This document shows positions 48,107 through 57,177 of a stretch of DNA of 64,000 nt, piece after piece. The position numbers and the translations under genes are program-made. How positions within the stretch are numbered: position 1 is the first letter of the stretch; each line of letters begins with the position of its first letter. A model generated the notes under the pieces. It worked only from the letters and a program-made list of their open reading frames with translations. It did not search any database and was not told where the DNA came from. The stretch is from Acetivibrio cellulolyticus CD2 (lineage in GTDB: Bacteria > Bacillota > Clostridia > Acetivibrionales > Acetivibrionaceae), in NCBI RefSeq assembly GCF_000179595.2, contig NZ_JH556653.1, forward strand, positions 732,532 through 796,531, read 5' to 3'.

Positions 48107-49036
48107 TTACTTAACACACTTTGAAATAGGAACATTTATTTCTTTGACGCCATTTGATACCAATCTGGCAACCTCTAAAGCTCCTGTCTCAGTAAAGTGA
48201 GTGAAGTCTTTTCCATTAGATGAAACCATATAGAACGTATAGACTTGGTCATAATCAAGGGTTGCATAATAATCTAAACATTTTGTCATTAGATCTATTA
48301 TAGCGCAATTTTTTTCATAAGCTACCTGCTTCATAGCATAACAATAGTACTGAAAATCATTAATATATGTACCATTCCTATAACTAAGTTGTGCAGCAGG
48401 TGTTATTAATACAGGTATGGCTCCCTTTTTACGGGCACCGTCAACGTATTTTGCCAGATATTCCTTATATGTAGTAAAGGGGTCAGCATAGCAGTCAGGG
48501 TTTTTCGAAGTTGCATCATTATGGCTGAATTGAACAAACAAATAATCGCCTTTTTGAATTGCATTGAGAATTTCATCTAACCTTCCTTCCGTTACAAAAT
48601 TCTTTGAACTTCTTCCACCGATTGCCTTATTCACAAACTTAACATCAGAGGTAAAATAATTGCCGATCATTTGTCCCCAACCCGCCAGCGGAGAATAAGA
48701 TGAGTTATAAGTCTGAACAGTAGAATCACCGGCTAAATATACTGTAGGTATAGTAGCAGAAGTTGGATAAACTGATGGGACAGGTGTTGGAGTTGCTACA
48801 AGAGCTGGAGTTACTACAAAGGTTGGAATTACAACAGTTTTTTGAGTTGAAGCAGGTAAAAAATTTATTAATATTTTGAGGAACTTTTGTGTTATATATT
48901 CAAAGTCAACAGAGTTTGCAGAGCCATAGTCATTAGCATTTCCTGCACCATTTTCTAGACCATATACATTTGTTAATTGACAGCATATCATAAATATCAA
49001 GGTAAAAATAACTGCTAAAGATCGGTTTTTGTTCAT
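48107..49036 (-). CDS. SGNH/GDSL esterase (CE12-like) with vestigial dockerin segment
   Basis: A 309-residue secreted protein. Signal peptide (~1-26), then residues ~31-58 (GNANDYGSANSVDFEYITQKFL) that align with one dockerin calcium loop and helix, but with Asp-to-Asn and Asp-to-Tyr changes and no second loop. A Thr/Pro linker precedes an SGNH hydrolase domain: GDSTVQ (Ser105), GGRSS (block II), FSHND (block III) and DFTHFTETGA (catalytic Asp and His). The pattern fits rhamnogalacturonan acetylesterase-like CE12 enzymes that deacetylate pectin. The ATG at 49036 has GGGAGGAA upstream. The odd, degenerate dockerin is at the N terminus. Confidence 0.87.
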   Translation of the reverse strand: MNKNRSLAVIFTLIFMICCQLTNVYGLENGAGNANDYGSANSVDFEYITQKFLKILINFLPASTQKTVVIPTFVVTPALVATPTPVPSVYPTSATIPTVYLAGDSTVQTYNSSYSPLAGWGQMIGNYFTSDVKFVNKAIGGRSSKNFVTEGRLDEILNAIQKGDYLFVQFSHNDATSKNPDCYADPFTTYKEYLAKYVDGARKKGAIPVLITPAAQLSYRNGTYINDFQYYCYAMKQVAYEKNCAIIDLMTKCLDYYATLDYDQVYTFYMVSSNGKDFTHFTETGALEVARLVSNGVKEINVPISKCVK

Positions 49037-49190
49037 TTGTAGGTTCCTCCCTATTTCCCAAGGAAATATTTTCTATCAACTAAGTATTTATTTACCAGTA
49101 TTATAACATGTAGATTAAACTTAGTGTAGATAAGGAAGACAAAAAAACAGATACCCTCTTTAGAAATGCTGAAAATATTGAAGCAATAGG

Positions 49191-49232
49191 CCACACAGCA
49201 AAGAGTGCTTTATGCCTCAGTATGCTGTGTGG
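49191..49232 (-). terminator. Hairpin downstream of the repeat-dockerin gene
   Basis: A perfect 10-bp stem (49191-49200 with 49223-49232) lies 19 nt after the stop at 49251. The flanking T-tract is weak. Confidence 0.6.
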
Positions 49233-49250
49233 TCCTTCAAAAGCCTAAGA

Positions 49251-51596
49251 CTAATTAACTGGCAACTTTTCAATCATACCCAGTAAATAATATCTTAACC
49301 ATGCAAAATCAATTGAATTTAGAGAACCATCCAAGTTGAGATCAGAATTAGTGAAACTAATTTCATTCAATTTAACTGTTCCTAAAAGATAGCATCTGAA
49401 TTTTGCTAAATCTATGGCATTGACTTTACCATCGCTATTTACGTCCCCATATAATACTTCTATTGGCTCTCCTATAGTTATAACCAGGTCTTTAAGGTCT
49501 GTACCATCATATGTAAACAATTTTGCCTCTTTAGGATTTTCAGTAACACAGCCTTCACCTAAATAAAATTCATGCCCTTTATAATTATTTAAACGTATTT
49601 TTAACACAAATTTTTCTCCCATATATCTAGGGGGAATGTTTATGAAGAATTTCTTGGAATTAATTGTATCGTCTACCCATGAGTAATATTTACTGTCGCT
49701 TGAATCTTCCCCATTTACATTTACAAAACTGTAATCAAGGTAAAATCCTCCTTTTCTCATATCCGATAAACTATCTGATACTGTTAGAGTGCCCCATATT
49801 CTTTCACCTTTAATTGGTATTATCTCAAGACCTGTAGAATTTGGTTGACCGGGATTAATAAAAATTGCATCTTCCTTATCAAGAACCATACCATCGTCAC
49901 CAAGATATCCACCAATAATTAATTTTGCCTCACTAGTAAAGTCCCTTGAAACTGAACTCGATAAAATAACTTCATCAAAATCCTGAGGTACTAGTATCTC
50001 GAAGGAAGAACTACGCTCACCAGGTTTCAGCAGACAAGCGTCCATATACTTATAGAAATTTAAACCATCATCATTTTTATCTTGTGCGTTAACTTCTAAT
50101 ACTTGATTTGTATCAAAGCTATCCATATCATCAGGTAATTTTATTGTTCCTGTTATTTTTTCGTATCCAAGAATTGGTATCTGCAAATTATTTATTGTGT
50201 CCTTTTGAGCATCCAGCTTTTGAGTTTTGGAACTATATGTAGTTGTCCCCATATCACCATAATAACCGTATCTTGGACATATATTATTACCATTTTCTAT
50301 ATAATATTGTAATGTAAAATCTTTCAAATCAGACGGCATAGTATATTCAAAATCTGTATATGTGCTGCCTTTTTTAATAGTGAAATCATAATCTCTAAAA
50401 ATAGAATTATTAGAAACTATTTGCAAACTACCCTTTAAATCATCTGGAGATACTTGCCCATAAGGATATATAATTCTGCCTCCCAGCTTTGTACCCTTTA
50501 ATATACAGAGATCAATATTATCCATATCACCGCTAACTTCCAAATTGCATACACTCTCATCAAGCTGGGTTAATGTACCAGTCGCTGAATAGTATCCTCT
50601 ATCAATATAATTATTTGATTTTAGACTATAAAGCATATAATATTCATAATATTCACGATATACAGTAATTTCATAATTGGCAGAGTTAGCCCCTTCGGGT
50701 ATCACCACTTCACGATCTATATAATTTTCATATTGTGTTGGTCCTGCGATTGTTGTATGTGTTGTGTAGTATAATGCTGATACTGTTACAGCACAACCTC
50801 CAGTTCCAGCAATTTCACCATCTGGGAGGCTTACTTTACCTTTTATAATATCCCCTCTTTCGAGTGGCAGACTTAATTGCATATCCTCAAGAACAGCAAT
50901 TCTGTCATCAAGTATACTTGAGTCTGGACGTACGCCAGAAATATAATCATTTATCTTGTAATTGAAATAGTATCCTGGAGAATACAATGGGAGATTAACT
51001 TCAAAGGTTCCCTCGCTTTCACCTTTTCTAATAACTGCATTGACACTCTCAGAAAAATATAAATACCTCTGTGGATCAGCGTCAAAAACAAAATGGGGAT
51101 CACTTTGTGCTGATATTTTTACGCTAACCGATGAGTCACTTTGAGAAGTCAATCCATTGGGAAGTATTAATGTACCTGTCACTTTTCTGCTCTCTACTAA
51201 AGTAATATTTATATCAGAATAGTTTTCATATTCAGTTAATGTTTTAGCAAAATATTCGAATGGTTGCTGGCTATCTCCGGTATAATAACTTACATCATAA
51301 TACCCCTCGATAGGTTCCGTTAGTTCACACCTAACCTTATTTCCGGTACCAAGAGAATAAATATACATAGAATAGACAGTTCCTCTCTCCCCCTCATTGA
51401 TAACATATTCATGGCTAGAAGTGGATGTTGAGGATTCTGCAATTACTTTCAGCTTAATACCCCCTTTTGGTGCCACCTTGCCATTTGGCAAAGTTATAGC
51501 GCCACTAATACTAGGTGGTAGATCCAAAGCATAAACAGTACAACAGGACATAATAAATGTCAGGGCCACTAGACACATCAAAATAACTCGCTTCAT
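49251..51596 (-). CDS. Dockerin protein made of six ~110-residue beta repeats
   Basis: A 781-residue secreted protein. Signal peptide (~1-24), then six repeats spaced ~110-120 residues, each opening with a strand of the type (I/V)xGxxxLPxGxxxxxGG. Examples are ISGAITLPNGKVAPKGG, VTGTLILPNGLT, IKGKVSLPDGEIAGTGG, LGGRIIYPYGQVSP, ITGTIKLPDDMD and IWGTLTVSDSL. Then a type I dockerin with both calcium loops (GDVNSDGKVNAIDLAKFRCYLLG, DLNLDGSLNSIDFAWLRYYLLG). I do not recognise the repeat as a named domain; it has a carboxypeptidase-regulatory/Ig-like look. The ATG at 51596 follows GGGAG at 9-nt spacing. It is expected on a cellulosome, with a structural or binding role. Confidence 0.85.
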   Translation of the reverse strand: MKRVILMCLVALTFIMSCCTVYALDLPPSISGAITLPNGKVAPKGGIKLKVIAESSTSTSSHEYVINEGERGTVYSMYIYSLGTGNKVRCELTEPIEGYYDVSYYTGDSQQPFEYFAKTLTEYENYSDINITLVESRKVTGTLILPNGLTSQSDSSVSVKISAQSDPHFVFDADPQRYLYFSESVNAVIRKGESEGTFEVNLPLYSPGYYFNYKINDYISGVRPDSSILDDRIAVLEDMQLSLPLERGDIIKGKVSLPDGEIAGTGGCAVTVSALYYTTHTTIAGPTQYENYIDREVVIPEGANSANYEITVYREYYEYYMLYSLKSNNYIDRGYYSATGTLTQLDESVCNLEVSGDMDNIDLCILKGTKLGGRIIYPYGQVSPDDLKGSLQIVSNNSIFRDYDFTIKKGSTYTDFEYTMPSDLKDFTLQYYIENGNNICPRYGYYGDMGTTTYSSKTQKLDAQKDTINNLQIPILGYEKITGTIKLPDDMDSFDTNQVLEVNAQDKNDDGLNFYKYMDACLLKPGERSSSFEILVPQDFDEVILSSSVSRDFTSEAKLIIGGYLGDDGMVLDKEDAIFINPGQPNSTGLEIIPIKGERIWGTLTVSDSLSDMRKGGFYLDYSFVNVNGEDSSDSKYYSWVDDTINSKKFFINIPPRYMGEKFVLKIRLNNYKGHEFYLGEGCVTENPKEAKLFTYDGTDLKDLVITIGEPIEVLYGDVNSDGKVNAIDLAKFRCYLLGTVKLNEISFTNSDLNLDGSLNSIDFAWLRYYLLGMIEKLPVN

Positions 51597-51862
51597 AATA
51601 ATCAACTCCCTCGTATAAATTAAATAATATAATTAAAATAAATCACCTGAATTATAAAAAACATTTTTCTAGAAAGTAGCTCAGTGGAATTGTAAATTGA
51701 AAGGACTAATGTGTTGCTAAAATATTGTTTCGATGCTTTGTAAATATTTTAACACTAATAGAAATAAATCTCAAGTAAACACCTATTCTTAATATGTTAA
51801 ACTTTTATAAACTCATTAGTTTTCTATTTAACAATTTTATATCGTAAATCCCTTTTATCTTT

Positions 51863-52642
51863 TCAACACTCAACAATATAGGCAGCATATTCCTTGTCAA
51901 AATGATATCCCAACTTTTCAGCCAACGCTAAAGATTCTTTATTGGCGGCATCCCAACTTGGATAAAGACCTCTATTCAAGCATTCAATTATCAGCCTGGA
52001 AGCACAAATCTTTGCCAATCCCATTCTGCGGTACTCTTTCCTGGTATCGATCTCAATCTCTATTCCTTCATCATAAATAGTGTAAGATGATGCACCACTT
52101 ACCAACTTGCCGGAATGTAAAATACCAAATCCAATCCCTCGCTGGCTGTAATCACTATAAGATAAAAATTGAGAACAAAGATCATACGACCATTCTTCTT
52201 CAATGGACTGATTGTATAAACGCTCATTAATTGGCACCAGTTCAAACTCATTCGGAAGTTTATCAATATTGCCTTTAAGTTTGTTTATGTCAAAAACATC
52301 CTTCTCCTTTTTTGTAGCATATCTATTAAACTTCTTAAATCTATTACTGTGCACATCCTCAATCAGCTCTCCCCAGAACTTATTCTGAGGTATCATCAAA
52401 ATATTAGGCTTACTGAAGAAAGCCGGTATATTTCCAACTAGCAAACGTGATTCATAAGATGATGTATCCCCTGCATAACAACAAAAATCCCCTGTAAGAA
52501 TTTGTGCACATGTAGGATCTTCATTACTATCTGCCCATGCGTTACCCATATGTCCCTGCAAGCATGACCAAATCATAGTTTCTTCTATATCTTTAAATAG
52601 TGCCTCAATTTTATTCATTTCATGTTTTTCCAACTTAATCAT
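51863..52642 (-). CDS. GNAT-family acetyltransferase (PF12746-type)
   Basis: A 259-residue protein. The C-terminal half has the GNAT acetyl-CoA site (TRKEYRRMGLAKICASRLI) and the following NKESLALAEKLGY typical of the GNAT_acetyltran (YhfM/zwittermicin-resistance-like) family. The N-terminal half is the family's own domain. The substrate is unknown. It is monocistronic, and the ribosome binding site is weak. Confidence 0.82.
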   Translation of the reverse strand: MIKLEKHEMNKIEALFKDIEETMIWSCLQGHMGNAWADSNEDPTCAQILTGDFCCYAGDTSSYESRLLVGNIPAFFSKPNILMIPQNKFWGELIEDVHSNRFKKFNRYATKKEKDVFDINKLKGNIDKLPNEFELVPINERLYNQSIEEEWSYDLCSQFLSYSDYSQRGIGFGILHSGKLVSGASSYTIYDEGIEIEIDTRKEYRRMGLAKICASRLIIECLNRGLYPSWDAANKESLALAEKLGYHFDKEYAAYIVEC

Positions 52643-52725
52643 ATCGAATGACTCAACTCCTCACGGGTAAATTCTATTTTTTCCTTAACTTAGCCTCTTT
52701 CATTTCACTCCAAGAAGGATAAAAA

Positions 52726-52754
52726 CAGGTCCCCAAATTAGCTTTAGAGACCTG
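52726..52754 (-). terminator. Intrinsic terminator of the NlpC/P60 gene
   Basis: The stem 52726-52731/52749-52754 is followed on the minus strand by tttttatcc, 20 nt beyond the stop at 52774. Confidence 0.65.
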
Positions 52755-52773
52755 CATAAAAACTTGATCGGTG

Positions 52774-54669
52774 TTACTTTTTCAACTCAGCTATGCTTTT
52801 TAGTAAATTATCGACTATTACAGCAACTTTGTATCTCGTCATCAAGCTGTTCTTAATACCTTTATAAGAGCTTTCATCAACTTTTAAAATCTCTGTCACA
52901 AGTTGACTTCCTTCAGTTGTAGTTGTGTCTATGCCGTTCTTTTTCAAAACAAGAGTTACAATGGATTTCATATAATCAAAATCAGCCAGTCTATTCGGTT
53001 CAAACATCTTGTTGTTAGGGATATCAACATATCCTGCTTTCGCAAGGCCACCGGCATATCCGCTGCACCAGCTGTCTTTAAGGTCTCTAAAGGTCGATAA
53101 GGCATATTCCTTGTCTTGCTCAACCTTAAAACCTATTGATAGTATTTTGGAAATCTCCGAATGTGTTATTCTTCCAAGTGGATTAAACATGTTGTCGTTC
53201 TTTCCGCTTACAATAAACCTGTCCGCAAGATTTTCTATTTCTTCTTTTTTGCTGTAGCCAGTCAAATCTGCAAATTCAGTTTTCTCAAACTGTTTTCCGG
53301 CAGTCAAGCACTCGATCCAGAGCTTTCCGCTTCCTCTTTTTACATTGAGATCGTTTACAACTACCGTACGGGTTCTAATTATATTTGCAGTTTTTGAGCC
53401 ATCAGGGAATTCTGCATACATTCCAAGTGCACTGATAACATAGTAACGTCCCTGATCTTTTCCCAGATATATCATTGTATGACCTGGAAAGTATAGCGCC
53501 GCTCCCGGCTGCAGTTCATCCAGCATAGCTTCTCTTCCCTTTACGCTCAAGCCTTCAACGTTAAGCGTCTTACCAGGACATTTTACCTGGGATTCTGTAT
53601 TTCTTGGCAGCCTAAATCCAAAGCACCTGTAAACTTCAAGTACGAGTGAAGAACAATCGCGTGCATTAAGCATTCCTCCCCAGCCATACCTGTCACCATG
53701 CAGTTTGAATACCTGGTTAAGTATATTTTCACGGGTAAATTCCAGATACCCAATAGATACATCTTTTGATACCGGTACTAAAGCAAGTTTATAAACAACT
53801 TCACCCTTTTCATTCCTTACCGGCAACTTTACAACAAAGCTGTCATAAGGTGCCCTTCCATCTACAAAAGCAGGGATTTCAGATTGCTCTGCCAATGGAA
53901 GAATTGTTCCCATTGAAAATTCCAGTTCGGACAGTTCCGGGGATTCAAAGTTGTAATCAAGCTTTATCTTATTTCCTGTAACAACAAGAAATTGTCCTTC
54001 TTCAACACTCTTCTGCTGTGCAAGCCAAGTTGCTTTATCTTTAGAAAATGCTATATTTGAAGCCAAAGTCCATCCTGAGCAGTTATGCATATATATGTAC
54101 AACCATTTTGCATCAAGGCTCTGATGAAGTATTAGTACAGGTTCATAAGCAAGTACAGCTGTGTTCTGGAATTGATCAAATGCAAAATCATTTGCTGCAT
54201 CGCTTACTATATCAGAGGTGGGAAATATTTTTAAGTTTGTTCTTGTTACCGTGAATCCAAATTTTACTTCATTTTCATCCTTGATAGCAGCAGTATTAAT
54301 CTGCGCCCTTAGTTTATCCCAATATTCTTCTCCAACCTCTATTCCATTAATAAAGCACGGAGCTGTTGGAAAGCTTATATCTACATGTGCAGTCAGCGAC
54401 TTTCTGGTAATCTTTTCAGAAAAATTTGGAAGATCATATGAAACGTTTGACATCGTCTCCATTATTTCCTTGTTATATGTCTGGATTTCCTCAAGAGACA
54501 TTATAACCTTGTCCCTATCCTCTATTTTGTCAATCCAGTAATCCGCATTGAGCATCTTAATCTCAGTATTAGCCATAGTTTTTACCGGCATTTGCTCACT
54601 AGCACTTACACCTAGGGTTATCTGCAAAACGGTCAGAACAGCAACGCACATACATAAATATTTTTTCAA
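52774..54669 (-). CDS. Secreted SH3-NlpC/P60 cell-wall peptidase with C-terminal SLH-like domains
   Basis: A 631-residue protein. Signal peptide (~1-25, ends GVSAS), an N-terminal NLPC_P60-associated domain (ADYWIDKIEDRD... ~40-120), SH3-like domains (~130-310), then the NlpC/P60 domain (~315-440) with RYGWGGMLNARDCSSLVLEVYR (Cys nucleophile) and GHTMIYLG (His). The C-terminal ~170 residues hold two SLH-like repeats (LADRFIVSGKNDNMFNPLGRITHSE and FRDLKDSWCSGYAGGLAKAGYV). The arrangement matches gamma-D-Glu-diaminopimelate endopeptidases of the YkfC type, here targeted to the cell surface. The start is TTG at 54669 (or 54672), right after GGAGGAG. Confidence 0.85.
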   Translation of the reverse strand: MKKYLCMCVAVLTVLQITLGVSASEQMPVKTMANTEIKMLNADYWIDKIEDRDKVIMSLEEIQTYNKEIMETMSNVSYDLPNFSEKITRKSLTAHVDISFPTAPCFINGIEVGEEYWDKLRAQINTAAIKDENEVKFGFTVTRTNLKIFPTSDIVSDAANDFAFDQFQNTAVLAYEPVLILHQSLDAKWLYIYMHNCSGWTLASNIAFSKDKATWLAQQKSVEEGQFLVVTGNKIKLDYNFESPELSELEFSMGTILPLAEQSEIPAFVDGRAPYDSFVVKLPVRNEKGEVVYKLALVPVSKDVSIGYLEFTRENILNQVFKLHGDRYGWGGMLNARDCSSLVLEVYRCFGFRLPRNTESQVKCPGKTLNVEGLSVKGREAMLDELQPGAALYFPGHTMIYLGKDQGRYYVISALGMYAEFPDGSKTANIIRTRTVVVNDLNVKRGSGKLWIECLTAGKQFEKTEFADLTGYSKKEEIENLADRFIVSGKNDNMFNPLGRITHSEISKILSIGFKVEQDKEYALSTFRDLKDSWCSGYAGGLAKAGYVDIPNNKMFEPNRLADFDYMKSIVTLVLKKNGIDTTTTEGSQLVTEILKVDESSYKGIKNSLMTRYKVAVIVDNLLKSIAELKK

Positions 54670-54742
54670 CAAAATATCTCCTCCTTTATTTTTTCCAATT
54701 ACAAGCAATTATATTTTATTGCCTTATCAAAAGTCAATATAA

Positions 54743-56284
54743 TTAATTTAGTCCGTATTCATCCAGAACCAACTTTGCTCTGTAATGTGATAAATTAAAA
54801 GACTGCCAGTCATTTTTCTCTGCAAGTCTCTCTTTCCTTAACTTAAGCTCATGTCTAATATCACTTGAAATTTGTTCATTTTTATTACCAAGAAGCGTTA
54901 CCATATAAGGCACTGCATCATCTGAAAGACTGGTCAGATAATAAGTATCGATGATTTCTCCTGTGTTAGTTTCAAACCTTCTGATATTGTTATTTACAAT
55001 GAATACATCTGCATTAAAATAGTTTATTGCAATATATGCGATTATCGCAACAACTATATATGATTTTAGTAATGAAAAACTTTCTCTCCAAACTTTGATC
55101 AAAGTTGCAATGAGTATAACAAATATAAATATCATAAATGCGTGTGTAAAAACTCTAAGGTAAGTATACCCGTATTCTTCCTCATAAAGCGACATTCTGA
55201 AGTGAGCAGATAAAAGCATAACCATTGTACATGCAACCAGCAGTGTATTCAAAACTTTTAAGGCCATAGATACAATTGCATTATCATTTTTGGTGAGGTT
55301 TATTATACTTGTCAATATGCTGACATTTATTAATGTAACAGCAACCAATTCAAAGAATCCTCTTCTTGCGTATTCAGCATAAGTAACACCCTGTGGCAGT
55401 AACGAGCTTATACTTCCAAAAAGATACGTAAACTGTATTATTGTAAAAACAACATATATTAGATTCACTGATATCAGCATAGTTAAAACTATTACAGGAT
55501 CCCAAACCTTCCTTATTTGAACATTGTCCACAATATTTTTACCTGTTTGCCTGTTATTTTGATAATAAAGGCTCCAAAGGTAACTGAATATTAATGAGCC
55601 TATTATTAGCCCAATAATCAACTGTGCAGTAAAGTCTCCAATGCTTAAGTTTATAAACAAATCGGAAATATTCCCCATCCAATGGCTGAACACCTCATCA
55701 GCTTCAGAAAGCAGAGCAATTACCACTGCTATTAACGGTACGGATAATAACAAGCCTATGACCACTTTGCTTATAACCGAAGCCTTTCCTGAATTAGTTT
55801 TCTTTTTCAAAATTTTTGATATTAAACTGAAAGGCTTTAATATATAAGAAAAGGTTCTAACAAATAACGCATTCAATAAATCAAGTATGAATCTGGCATC
55901 AAACCATTTGTAATCGTTGTTATTTGTTATAAGCAGTGTCTGCATGAATATTAGCATTGGTATTATCAGAAAATTAAAAAACATGAATATCGCATTTGAA
56001 AAAAACATATAGGCAAAAGACAACATAACAATCGGAATGGTTAACATCGTTCCAAAATTAATTTTAAATACTATTTTATCTCGTAAAGTAAATAACAGCA
56101 CACCGTAAAAAGCCAAAACAAAAATCGGATATGAAATACCTAATTCTTTCTCATAGAATAAGATGTTATAGACCACTGCAAGTATAATAGAACCTATCAG
56201 AAGATAAATATTCTCCTTTTTCACTATATTTTCTTCCATACCAACACTACTTATTTCAATTTTCGGGTTATTTAATTCTTCCAT
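54743..56284 (-). CDS. Polytopic membrane protein of the DUF4153/DUF4173 family
   Basis: A 513-residue protein with ~12 membrane helices between residues 25 and 425 and a soluble ~90-residue tail. The segment RMSLYEEEYGYTYLRVFTHAFM is the family signature. It is the last gene of a three-gene minus-strand operon (DUF2975, XRE regulator, this gene), starting 3 nt after the regulator's stop. The function is unknown. Confidence 0.8.
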   Translation of the reverse strand: MEELNNPKIEISSVGMEENIVKKENIYLLIGSIILAVVYNILFYEKELGISYPIFVLAFYGVLLFTLRDKIVFKINFGTMLTIPIVMLSFAYMFFSNAIFMFFNFLIIPMLIFMQTLLITNNNDYKWFDARFILDLLNALFVRTFSYILKPFSLISKILKKKTNSGKASVISKVVIGLLLSVPLIAVVIALLSEADEVFSHWMGNISDLFINLSIGDFTAQLIIGLIIGSLIFSYLWSLYYQNNRQTGKNIVDNVQIRKVWDPVIVLTMLISVNLIYVVFTIIQFTYLFGSISSLLPQGVTYAEYARRGFFELVAVTLINVSILTSIINLTKNDNAIVSMALKVLNTLLVACTMVMLLSAHFRMSLYEEEYGYTYLRVFTHAFMIFIFVILIATLIKVWRESFSLLKSYIVVAIIAYIAINYFNADVFIVNNNIRRFETNTGEIIDTYYLTSLSDDAVPYMVTLLGNKNEQISSDIRHELKLRKERLAEKNDWQSFNLSHYRAKLVLDEYGLN

Positions 56285-56287
56285 AAA

Positions 56288-56509
56288 CTATTCCCCCTTT
56301 AACTTTTCAGAATCATATTCAAGGATATCTCCCGGTTGGCAATCCAAGGCTTCACAAATTGCTTCAAGAGTTGAAAAACGCACTGCCTTGGCTTTGCCCG
56401 TTTTGAGTATTGACAGGTTAGCCAATGTAATGTCAACCTTAGATGCAAGTTCAGATAAACTCATCTTCCTTTTCGCCATCATGACATCTAAATTTACCAG
56501 TATAGCCAT
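56288..56509 (-). CDS. Small XRE-family HTH regulator (YozG-like)
   Basis: A 73-residue Cro/CI-type HTH: MMAKRKMSLSELASKVDIT, LANLSILKTGKAKAVRFSTL and LDCQPGDILEY. It is typical of the small regulators that sit beside DUF2975 membrane proteins (YozG/YoaS pairs). It lies 12 nt after the DUF2975 gene, with an AGGAG-like site just before the ATG. Confidence 0.92.
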   Translation of the reverse strand: MAILVNLDVMMAKRKMSLSELASKVDITLANLSILKTGKAKAVRFSTLEAICEALDCQPGDILEYDSEKLKGE

Positions 56510-56521
56510 AAAGCCCCTCCT

Positions 56522-56983
56522 CTATATAGTAAGGTCGTTTTCTTCTTTTACAATTACAGCCTGGTGGAAAACCTCAGCCAGTATTATTGAAAACAATCCG
56601 GCAATTACAAACACCATCGACATTATGATTGTAAGGATTGAAGGAAAGAAAACTATTTTTACAACATATGATCCAGAAATTATAAAGGATGCATAAGCCA
56701 TACGTTTTAAGCTCTTGACATTATCCTTAGTAAAAGGATTTCTTTGGTTTATGTTCTTAAATATCTTTCTTATCTCATAAACCAAACTTAAAGCAAATAG
56801 GCCAGTAATGTAAAAGAACCCCAGTAAAAAGTAATAATTTTCATCATATGTACTTTTTATAAGATCAAATGCAAGGTTAAGACACCACGGCAAGGTTACA
56901 AAAATAGCCGTTCCTCCAATTAAAACTGCATCCAACAATACTTTTACCATACCTGACAATCCATCTGCTCCTAAAACCTTCAT
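56522..56983 (-). CDS. DUF2975 membrane protein (YoaS-like)
   Basis: A 153-residue protein with four membrane helices (~14-36, 50-70, 100-120, 122-142). The RKIFKNINQRNPFTKDNVKSLKRMAY loop between helices 2 and 3 is the DUF2975 signature. It leads the operon with the XRE regulator. The role is unknown. Confidence 0.88.
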   Translation of the reverse strand: MKVLGADGLSGMVKVLLDAVLIGGTAIFVTLPWCLNLAFDLIKSTYDENYYFLLGFFYITGLFALSLVYEIRKIFKNINQRNPFTKDNVKSLKRMAYASFIISGSYVVKIVFFPSILTIIMSMVFVIAGLFSIILAEVFHQAVIVKEENDLTI

Positions 56984-57130
56984 ATAACAACCTCCTTTTC
57001 ATACTTACGCCTAAGTATAGTATAAACCGTTATTTGTTATTTATCAATATATTTTTATTGAATACCAATAAATTTTTATTTATTTACAATAACATTAAGG
57101 AACAATAAACAATTAACTATTACTCATCTA

Positions 57131-57164
57131 AAAAAGGACTACCACACGTATGGAAGTCCTTTAC
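57131..57164 (-). terminator. Intrinsic terminator of the decarboxylase gene
   Basis: An 8-bp stem (57133-57140 with 57155-57162) is followed on the minus strand by tttttagatg, 16 nt after the stop. Confidence 0.7.
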
Positions 57165-57177
57165 TGCAAACATTTTA

